This document shows, in pieces, positions 57,126-64,000 of a DNA stretch of 64,000 bases. How positions within the stretch are numbered: position 1 is the first letter of the stretch; every line of letters begins with the position of its first letter. The DNA is from Opitutaceae bacterium (lineage in GTDB: Bacteria; Verrucomicrobiota; Verrucomicrobiia; Opitutales; Opitutaceae), in the NCBI GenBank assembly GCA_014879845.1, contig JACSRI010000119.1, positions 26,983 through 90,982 of the forward strand. The letters are read 5' to 3'. The notes under the pieces are model-generated. The model made no database searches, had not been told where the DNA came from, and was given only the letters and a program-made list of their open reading frames with translations. The position numbers and the translations under genes were made by a program.

Positions 57126-60100
57126 ATGAATCCAGCGCCCACCTCGCCGCCGCGCCGCCGCCGCCTTTGGCGGCGTCTGGTCGTGGGGGCGGTCGCGGCC
57201 GTCGGCGTGGGTGCGGTGACGCTTCCGTGGTGGCTGCCTCCGCTTGTGGTGCGCGTGGCCGCACGGCAGGGGGTGACGATCGGCTCGTGGGAGACTCATG
57301 GGTGGCACGGTGCGACCTATCGCGACATCCGTTTTGCCCGCGACGGCGTCGAGGTGGGCGTCGATGAGGCGCGCGCGCCTGTGCTCCTGGTGTTTCCGCG
57401 CGGGCGCACGCCGGTGCCCGCCGGCCCGCGACTCACGGTGGGGCAGGTCGACGTGCGCGTCGCGGCCGGCCCGCGCCCTGCGCCGGCCGAGCCGCCCGGA
57501 GCGGCCGGGCTGATCCGGCGCGTGGACGAGCTGTGGACCACGCTCGATGCCTGGCTGCCGAATGCGCGCGTCGGGCGCGCGACGATCGTCGCCGGGGCGG
57601 AGTCGTGCGTGCTGGAGTCGCTGATCTGGGACGGCGCCAGCCTGCAGGGCACGGCACGGATGCCGGGACGGAAGATCGACGGTGTTGCCTCGATCGTGCG
57701 ATCCATGCCGGGCCACTTCGCCGTCCACGCGCGCGTGCCGGACCGCGAGGCGACGGCCGAGGCCACCATCACCCTGCCCGAGCACGCGGGCGCGACGATT
57801 CGGGGCCGGCTCACGTGGCGGGGCAATCCCTTCGAGGTCTCTGCGGAATTCGGCCCGACCGGGCGGCTTCCCGACCGCGCGACCCTGCTCGCCGACGCGG
57901 TCAGTGTGCCATCGTCCGACCTGGGCCTGACGGGCTACGGGCCGGCGCAGGGCCGTGTGGAGGCGCAGTGGTCGCGCACCGCCTTCACCCTGGCCGTGAG
58001 CGCGCGGGCCGAACCGGAGCGTGGTTCCGATTGGCCGGCCATCGCGGTGGACGTGCGTGCCTCCGGCGACCTCGAGCGCGTCCGCATCGAGTCGATACAG
58101 GTGGACCTGCCCCGGTGGCGTGCGGCGCTTTCCCAGCCGGTCGAGTATGTCTTGGCGCGCGGACTTGCGGGCGAACCGGCCGAGTTCGCCTTCGAGGGCG
58201 AGTTGGCGGCCATCCCGGCACTTGAGGCGCGCGGTCGAGTGTCGGGGCGGGCGAAGGTCCGGCCGACCGCCGGCGGGGAAGCCGAGGTGGAGTTCTCGCT
58301 CGGTGGCGACGGCCTCGCGTGGCGCGAACTCGAGCCGATCCAGCTGGCGCTCGCCGGTGCGTGGCGCGGAGACGAAGTCGTCGTCGACTCGGCCGTGGTC
58401 GACCTGGGTGGCGAGAATCGCAGCGAGGCCTCCTTCACCATCGACTTCGGCGGGCGCGAAGTGCGCGAGGCGCACGTGCGGGCCGTCGTGCCGGCGATCG
58501 CCTGGCGCGTCGCGGCGCCGGACCTGCCGACGTGCGAGCGTATCGAACTCGAGGCCTCGGTCGAGGGACCATGGGCGTCGCCGCGGCACCGGGGCTCGAT
58601 GCGTATCCAGGACTTGGAGTGGACATCGGGGCGCCGGGTGAGCGGACGGGCGTCATGGAGTGGCGAAGGCGTGCAGGTCGCGGCGGACGGGGAGCTCGGG
58701 CTCGCGGGCGGCGGCACGCTGCCTTTCGCGGTGAGTGGGCGACGCGATGCTGATGGGGCGTTGCGCGGATCGATCGAGCAGCTGCGCTGGGTCGATGCCG
58801 AGGGCGAATGGTGGCATCTGGCCGAGCCGGTCATCGCGCGTCTCGAGCCGGCGCTGCGGATGGTCGAAGTGGCTCCGTGGCGTCTGGAAGGCGACGGGCT
58901 CGAGATCGCGGGCGAGGCCCGCCTGCGCTGGCCGTCGGTGGGAGAGGTCGACTTCGTCGTGCGCGGCCTCGAAGGTCGGCGCTTCGGCGGTGTGCTGCCC
59001 GAGGCCATACGCGGCGGTCGGATCGAATCCCTGCAGGTGCGGGCGGCGTGGGATCACGGGCCGGCCCGGATCGAGGGCACGGCGCGTGCGACCTACACGC
59101 CGGTGGCGGGTGCGGTCTATGCAGTCGAGGCTGATTTCGTCACGCAGATGGGCGACCTCGCCCTGGGCTCGGTGCGCGTGGCCGACGCGAGTGGTGTCGT
59201 CCTGCGGGGCACCGGCCGCGTGCCCCTCGAGATCATTGGCAGCGACGCGGGTTTTCATGCGGCGCTGCGGCGCGACGGGGCGATCTCGCTCGAGCTCAAG
59301 TCCGAGCCCAATCCCGTTTTCTGGAAATCGATCGCAGATCTCACCGGGTGGTCGGTGGAGGAGCCGCGCCTGGACTGCAGGCTCACCGGTTCGCTCGGCG
59401 CCCCGCGTGGCGAGGCGACCTTTGCCGCCGCCACCGTGCGTCCTCCGCCGATGACGGCCGCGGGCGGCCAGCTGCCGGATCTCGCCGGTCTGAAACTCAC
59501 CGTCGCCGCGGACGATGCCGGCCTGGCGATCACCGAGGGCATGGTCGCCGTGGACGATCGTTGGGTGACGCTGACCGGCCGGGCGCCGTGGGAGGTCTGG
59601 TCGACGTGGCGCGAGACCGGGTCCGTCGCCTGGAGGGGCGCGACGTTCGAACTCGCGTCCAACCCGCTGCCCATCGCGATCGCTTCGCGCATCTTCCCGA
59701 CCGAACTGGCGCCCGTCGGCGAGGTCTCGATCAAGGTCGCGCACGCGCCCGGCGACGGGCTCTCCGGCCGCATCTGGTTGCACGATGCGGCGCTGCGGCC
59801 GATCGGCCCGCTCGGGTCGGTCCGCGAGGTGAACAGCGAACTCGATTTCGCCGGCTACGTCGTGACGCTCAACGGACTCGAGGGCCTCCTGGGTGGACAA
59901 CCGATGAAGCTAACGGGTCAGGCCGACCTGAGCGAGCCGGGCCACACCGCGTTTGGCCTGCGGCTGACCAGTTCACGCGTGCCGCTCGTGCGGCGGGCGG
60001 GACTGATCGTCCGCACCGAGCTCGATCTCGAGCTGCGCAAGCTCCCGAAGCTGCCGGCACGGGTGACCGGCCGCGTCGATTTCGGGCCGAGCCTGTATCG

Positions 60101-60833
60101 CGCCGACCTGCTCGAACTCATGCCGAGCGGTGTGGACAGCCCGTCGACGCGACCGCCGTATTTCAGCATCGAGGAGAAGCCCTTCGCCGACTGGCAGCTC
60201 GATGTCGCGGTGCACGGCGAGGGTTTTCTCCAGCTCATCACCCCGTTCTACAAGGACGTCCTTTCGACCGACCTGCGCCTCACCGGCACGCTGGCCGAGC
60301 CGCGGGCCGAGGGCTGGGTGTGGGGCACCGGTGGCGTCGTGATCTTCCCGTTCGGCAGCCTGCCGGTCGAGCAGGTCCTCGTCACCCTCACGCGCGACAA
60401 TCCCTACGAGCCGCGACTGGTCGTGAGCGGCGAGGGGCGTGTCATGGGCTACGACATACGCATGGAGGCGAGCGGACCGGCGAGCGAGCCGCGGCTGCTG
60501 TTCACGAGCGACCCGCCGCTGACCTCGCAGCAGGTCTTCCTCATGCTCACGACCGGGGCGGTGCCGGACGAGTCCCACACCATCGGTTCGTCCGACCGCG
60601 CCAGCCGGCTGGCCATGTTCCTGGGCCGCAATCTCGCGGCCGGGCTCGGTCTCGGCGGCGGTGCCGGCGGCGACGAGCGACTGAGCATCCGCTCGGGTGA
60701 AGACTTCACCCGCGAGGGCCGCGAGACCATCTCGGTGCAGTACGACCTCGATGGCCGCTGGTCGATCGTCGGCGAGTACGACCGGTTCGATGCCTACAAC
60801 GGCGGGATCAAGTTCCGCCTGATCAACCGATGA
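57126..60833 (+). CDS. tamB: TamB-like translocation/assembly module protein
   Basis: 1235 aa from ATG 57126 (MNPAPTSPPRRRRLWR). A basic tail and one N-terminal membrane helix (VVGAVAAVGVGAVTLPWWLP) are followed by more than a thousand residues of repetitive beta sequence, as in the long lipid-conducting beta-taco of AsmA/TamB proteins. The C-terminal DUF490/TamB domain contains RAEGWVWGTGGVVIFPFGSLPV, PPLTSQQVFLMLTTGAVPD and SVQYDLDGRWSIVGEYDRF. With an Omp85 partner it bridges the two membranes for outer-membrane assembly or lipid transport. Its stop overlaps the Omp85 start by 4 bp. Confidence 0.92.
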   Translation: MNPAPTSPPRRRRLWRRLVVGAVAAVGVGAVTLPWWLPPLVVRVAARQGVTIGSWETHGWHGATYRDIRFARDGVEVGVDEARAPVLLVFPRGRTPVPAGPRLTVGQVDVRVAAGPRPAPAEPPGAAGLIRRVDELWTTLDAWLPNARVGRATIVAGAESCVLESLIWDGASLQGTARMPGRKIDGVASIVRSMPGHFAVHARVPDREATAEATITLPEHAGATIRGRLTWRGNPFEVSAEFGPTGRLPDRATLLADAVSVPSSDLGLTGYGPAQGRVEAQWSRTAFTLAVSARAEPERGSDWPAIAVDVRASGDLERVRIESIQVDLPRWRAALSQPVEYVLARGLAGEPAEFAFEGELAAIPALEARGRVSGRAKVRPTAGGEAEVEFSLGGDGLAWRELEPIQLALAGAWRGDEVVVDSAVVDLGGENRSEASFTIDFGGREVREAHVRAVVPAIAWRVAAPDLPTCERIELEASVEGPWASPRHRGSMRIQDLEWTSGRRVSGRASWSGEGVQVAADGELGLAGGGTLPFAVSGRRDADGALRGSIEQLRWVDAEGEWWHLAEPVIARLEPALRMVEVAPWRLEGDGLEIAGEARLRWPSVGEVDFVVRGLEGRRFGGVLPEAIRGGRIESLQVRAAWDHGPARIEGTARATYTPVAGAVYAVEADFVTQMGDLALGSVRVADASGVVLRGTGRVPLEIIGSDAGFHAALRRDGAISLELKSEPNPVFWKSIADLTGWSVEEPRLDCRLTGSLGAPRGEATFAAATVRPPPMTAAGGQLPDLAGLKLTVAADDAGLAITEGMVAVDDRWVTLTGRAPWEVWSTWRETGSVAWRGATFELASNPLPIAIASRIFPTELAPVGEVSIKVAHAPGDGLSGRIWLHDAALRPIGPLGSVREVNSELDFAGYVVTLNGLEGLLGGQPMKLTGQADLSEPGHTAFGLRLTSSRVPLVRRAGLIVRTELDLELRKLPKLPARVTGRVDFGPSLYRADLLELMPSGVDSPSTRPPYFSIEEKPFADWQLDVAVHGEGFLQLITPFYKDVLSTDLRLTGTLAEPRAEGWVWGTGGVVIFPFGSLPVEQVLVTLTRDNPYEPRLVVSGEGRVMGYDIRMEASGPASEPRLLFTSDPPLTSQQVFLMLTTGAVPDESHTIGSSDRASRLAMFLGRNLAAGLGLGGGAGGDERLSIRSGEDFTREGRETISVQYDLDGRWSIVGEYDRFDAYNGGIKFRLINR

Positions 60834-63007
60834 GCCCTCCGGTGCCCAGGCCTGATCGTCCCGCCCGACGCCATGCGTGGCCGCGTGTCGTGATTTTGTG
60901 GATGCTCGTCGTCGCGGCGCTGGCTGGTCGGGCGGAGGCCGATCCGGGCCCAGGGGAACCGCCCGGCGCGGAACCCGCGGCGGCGCGCGTGCGTGTGAGC
61001 GGTTTCTGGTGGGTCAAGAACCGCGACTTGCGCGAACTCCTCGGCGTGCTCGAGCCCGAGGGCCGGCCCCTGCCTGTGCTCGATGCGGCCTTCATCGAGG
61101 ATGCCGTGCTCGTGCTGCAGAGCGCCCTCATCGACGACGGTTTCCTCCGGGCCTCCGGCACGGTCCGGCTGCGCCTTGAGGACGGATCGGCGCGTGCCTA
61201 CCCCTGGTCGGCGCCGGGGTTGCCGGAGTTGCCGCGCGATCTCGCCGCGGTCGACGCGGAGTTTTCCATCACGCCGGGCGTGCTCTATTTCTACGACCAG
61301 CTCCAGGTCGACGGGCTCACCAGCATCAGCGCGGCCGAAGTCCGGAGCTATTTTGTGAACGACGGTGCGCTGCTCGGCGGGCGCAAGGCGCGGAAGTTTT
61401 CGGCCGAGAGCCTCGACCGCGGGTGCGAGAGCGTGCGCGTGAGGCTGCGCCGGCTCGGTCGGATGGATGCCCGGGTCGTCGTGGCCGAGAAGACCGTCGA
61501 TGACGCGACCGGGGCCGTGTCGGTGCGGCTGCAGATCGAGGAGGGTCCGCTGCATCGCCTCGGCTCGGTCGGACTCACGGGCGACCTGCCCGAGGACGTG
61601 CGATCGGCCGTCGAGGCGCGCGTTCGCCCGGCCGTGGGCGGAGTGTACTCGACGTTGGCGCGGCAGGATCTGGTCCATCAGGTGCACCTCGAGCTGTATG
61701 CGCACGGTTACGCCAACGCCGAGGTCCATGTGGCGGGCGATTCGGTCCGGGATGCCGGGGACGAGCGCCTGCATGCATTAGACCTCGGCGTCGGCACCGG
61801 CCCGCTCGTGCGGGTGGGAGAGGTGCGATTCGCCGGCGACGAACAGACGCGCGAGTCGGTGCTGCGGCGCGCCACGGACGCGCGGCCAGGCCAGCTCTTC
61901 GACCGCAACCGCGTCGAGGCCGACCGGCTCAGCCTCAGCAGCCTGGGCGCGTTTTCCGCCGTGCGGGCCGATGTGGACGAGCAGGCGCCCGACCTCTGGG
62001 ACCTCACCTATCAGCTGCGTCCGTCCAAGCGCCTGGAGGCGGGCCTGCTCGCCGGCTACGGCAGCTACGAGCGGTGGCGCGGCGGCCTCGAGGTGTTTCA
62101 CGCCAACCAGTTCGGCCGGGCCGAGCGCGGGCGTCTCCAGATCGTGGAGTCGACCAAGTCGCAGTCGGCGGAGTACCAGCTCACCGTGCCCCAGGTCTTC
62201 GGGACCACGGCGACGGCCAACATGCGCGCCTACGGGCTCGACCGCGAGGAGGTGTCCTTCGATCGCATCGAGGCCGGCGTGAGCGTGGGCGCGAGGCGGC
62301 ACTCCGAGCGTTTCGGCGTCGACGTGGCCGGGCGCTATCAGTTCGAGTCCCTGCGCGCGGAGGATGTCGTCCCCGACCTCCGCGACGAGGCGCCGGAGGA
62401 CTCGCGGGTGGGCGCCATCACCTTCGACATCTCGCAGGACCGGCGCGACAACCCCCTGACACCAAAGGGCGGATACGAGCTGAGCCTCGCGCTCGAGACC
62501 GCGGCGCAGGCGCTCGGCGGCGACGTCAACTACCAGAAGCTCGACCTCAAGGCCTCGTGGCACGCACGCGTCGGGCGCACCGCCGTGCTGCACGCGGGCC
62601 TGCGCCACGGCGTGATCTGGGGCTTCGGCGACAGCACGCAGGAGATCCCGATCAACAAGCGCTTTTTCCCCGGCGGCGACACCACCGTGCGTGGGTATGC
62701 CGAGGGCACGGCCGCGCCGCGCGGCGAGACCGGCGAGGTGATCGGGGCGGAGGTGTCCACGATCGCCAACCTCGAGCTGGAGGCCGCGCTCATCGGGCGC
62801 CTCTCCGCCCTGGCCTTCGTCGACGCCGGCCTGACCAGTGCGTCGATCGACAACTATCCCGGCGACGAGCTGCGCGTCTCCGTCGGCGCCGGCCTGCGGT
62901 ACAACTCGCTCATCGGGCCGATCCGGCTCGAATACGGATACAACGTCGTGCGCGAGACCGGCGACGACACCGGCCAGCTGCATTTCTCGCTGGGATTCCC
63001 GTTCTGA
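60830..63007 (+). CDS. TamA/BamA-type Omp85 outer-membrane protein
   Basis: 725 aa from ATG 60830 (MSPPVPRPDRPARRHA); the N-terminal helix VVILWMLVVAALAGRAEAD serves as signal peptide. POTRA-like modules span about residues 40-385 (YFYDQLQVDGLTSISAAEVR, HRLGSVGLTG, VRVGEVRFAGDEQTRESVL). The 16-strand barrel follows, with FFPGGDTTVRGYAEG carrying the conserved VRGY motif of loop 6, and the last strand ends ...HFSLGFPF with terminal Phe. Translation coupling to tamB identifies it as the TamA-like partner rather than BamA. It ends 9 bp from the converging LacI gene. Confidence 0.93.
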   Translation: MSPPVPRPDRPARRHAWPRVVILWMLVVAALAGRAEADPGPGEPPGAEPAAARVRVSGFWWVKNRDLRELLGVLEPEGRPLPVLDAAFIEDAVLVLQSALIDDGFLRASGTVRLRLEDGSARAYPWSAPGLPELPRDLAAVDAEFSITPGVLYFYDQLQVDGLTSISAAEVRSYFVNDGALLGGRKARKFSAESLDRGCESVRVRLRRLGRMDARVVVAEKTVDDATGAVSVRLQIEEGPLHRLGSVGLTGDLPEDVRSAVEARVRPAVGGVYSTLARQDLVHQVHLELYAHGYANAEVHVAGDSVRDAGDERLHALDLGVGTGPLVRVGEVRFAGDEQTRESVLRRATDARPGQLFDRNRVEADRLSLSSLGAFSAVRADVDEQAPDLWDLTYQLRPSKRLEAGLLAGYGSYERWRGGLEVFHANQFGRAERGRLQIVESTKSQSAEYQLTVPQVFGTTATANMRAYGLDREEVSFDRIEAGVSVGARRHSERFGVDVAGRYQFESLRAEDVVPDLRDEAPEDSRVGAITFDISQDRRDNPLTPKGGYELSLALETAAQALGGDVNYQKLDLKASWHARVGRTAVLHAGLRHGVIWGFGDSTQEIPINKRFFPGGDTTVRGYAEGTAAPRGETGEVIGAEVSTIANLELEAALIGRLSALAFVDAGLTSASIDNYPGDELRVSVGAGLRYNSLIGPIRLEYGYNVVRETGDDTGQLHFSLGFPF

Positions 63008-63016
63008 CCGGCCCGG

Positions 63017-64000
63017 TCAGGTCCGCGCCGGGACCATGCGTGGCGCGGTGGGCGGAGTGCTGACTGAGGCGCGAATGACCAGCTCAGTCGGAAACACGTA
63101 GGGCGATGGCGGCTTGACCGCGGGGCGTGCGGTGTTGTTTCCGATCTGTTCGAGCAGCAGATCGACCGCCTTCGCTCCCATCGCGCGCAGGGGCTGGCGC
63201 ACGGTGGTGAGCTGGGGCACGGTCGTGCGGGCGCCGAGCGTGTCGTCGAAGCCGGCGACGGAGACGTCCTCGGGCACGCGGATGCCGGCCTCGGCCAGCA
63301 CCTCGATGCAGCCCATGGCCACGGCGTCGTTGGCGCCGAAGATGGCCTCGGGGAGCTGTGCGCCGCGCGAGCGGGCGAGCCAGCCGCGGAGCGCCTCCTT
63401 GCCGACCGGGGTCGTGTATCCGGCTTCCAATAACAGCGTCGGGTCGAAGGCGATCCCGGCCTCGGCGAGCGCGCGGCGGTAGCCGTCGATGCGGCGCTCC
63501 GCGCCAAGCAGCCCGCGCGGGCCGGAGATGTGCATGATCCGGCGGTGGCCGCGCGAGATGAGATGGCGCACGAGATTGCACGCGCCGGCCTCCTCGTCGG
63601 ACTCGAGGTTCACCATGCCGGGCGGCGCGGCGATGTTGGCGTGGATCGAGACGAACGGCGTGTGGTCCGGGAGATGATCGACGACCTCGCGCGAGCAGAT
63701 GGGGGCGAGCAGGACCATGCCGTCGATGCGGCCGTCGCAGAACTGGGAAATGCGCGCCGCGTCGCCGGCCCAGTCGTGCAGGGTGAAGACGGTGGTGTTC
63801 TGGTTGTGACCCGAGGCGGCGTCGAGCACGCCGTTGATCACCTCGAGGAAATACTGGTTGAGCTCTCCGCCTTCGATCACCGCCGCGACGCCCAGCGTGT
63901 CCATGCGGCGGTTGGCCAGGGCGCGCGCGGCGGCGTTGGGCCGATAGCGCAGCTTGCGGGCGGCCTCGAGGATGCGCTCGCGCGTCTCGGGTGCGATGCG
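63017..64000 (-). CDS. LacI-family transcriptional regulator, 5' end beyond window
   Basis: 327 residues are visible, open to the right edge, so most of the N-terminal helix-turn-helix is missing. The first visible residues (RIAPETRERILEAARKLRYRPN) are the third helix and hinge of the LacI DNA-binding domain, followed by ALANRRMDTLGVAAVI, the start of the periplasmic-binding-like effector domain. Later parts include GRIDGMVLLAPICS, HRRIMHISGPRGLLGAERRIDGY and IFGANDAVAMGCIEVL. The effector is probably a sugar. A sugar operon beyond the right edge is the most likely target; the amylases 50 kb away cannot be linked to it from this sequence. Confidence 0.93.
   Translation of the reverse strand, partial: RIAPETRERILEAARKLRYRPNAAARALANRRMDTLGVAAVIEGGELNQYFLEVINGVLDAASGHNQNTTVFTLHDWAGDAARISQFCDGRIDGMVLLAPICSREVVDHLPDHTPFVSIHANIAAPPGMVNLESDEEAGACNLVRHLISRGHRRIMHISGPRGLLGAERRIDGYRRALAEAGIAFDPTLLLEAGYTTPVGKEALRGWLARSRGAQLPEAIFGANDAVAMGCIEVLAEAGIRVPEDVSVAGFDDTLGARTTVPQLTTVRQPLRAMGAKAVDLLLEQIGNNTARPAVKPPSPYVFPTELVIRASVSTPPTAPRMVPART

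Overview
This is a high-GC bacterial chromosome segment, most likely from the phylum Verrucomicrobiota and probably an Opitutaceae-like organism. The evidence is the overall gene style, a 147-aa protein of a family restricted to Verrucomicrobia and Planctomycetes (3633-4076), a diderm envelope (TonB receptor, Omp85 protein, TamB, DUF481 barrel, O-antigen-type polysaccharide genes), and TMTC-like membrane glycosyltransferases with TPR tails. The genus is inferred, because no 16S rRNA is present. I saw no tRNA, rRNA, CRISPR array, prophage or insertion sequence.

Layout. 1-9060 is a metal-handling and housekeeping stretch: a His-rich TonB-dependent receptor (cut by the left edge) behind a small His/Cys protein, then apt, mogA, the PVC-restricted protein, an M16 protease, a HugZ/PNPOx-like protein, dps and the cation-efflux gene dmeF. 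A nearly identical 21-bp palindrome lies in front of the receptor operon (once) and in front of dmeF (twice, inverted). This suggests one metalloregulator for both.

9072-13234 holds two divergent secreted GH13 amylases. 13456-15336 is an RG-rich, probably RNA-binding protein of unknown function. 15401-17631 is a CPBP protease-thiL-tsaE operon. 18470-22973 is a DUF58-transglutaminase-MoxR operon. 23106-28213 is gyrB-gyrA, read leftward, with an Rrf2 regulator diverging from it. A zinc-ribbon coiled-coil protein and the RNase P RNA gene (29681-30142) follow.

31971-54738 is a large surface-glycan region. It starts with a type IV pilin-like gene. Facing it are two TMTC-like lipid-linked-sugar transferases, a DPM-like glycosyltransferase and a methyltransferase, which together form a candidate pilin or surface-protein glycosylation module. 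Rightward genes then encode a flippase, a TagD-like cytidylyltransferase with a GT-B-like partner, TIGR04325 and FkbM methyltransferases, glycosyltransferases, an unusual SDR epimerase and a DegT aminotransferase. Leftward genes encode a polytopic membrane protein, an O-antigen-ligase-like protein with a long soluble tail, and the initiating polyprenyl-phosphate sugar transferase. Together they would start, build, modify, flip and ligate a surface polysaccharide.

54855-63007 carries a TVP38/TMEM64 membrane protein, xseA, tamB and a TamA/BamA-like Omp85 gene. A LacI-family regulator, cut by the right edge, closes the window. All gene identities are from reading translated sequence by eye; no database search was run.
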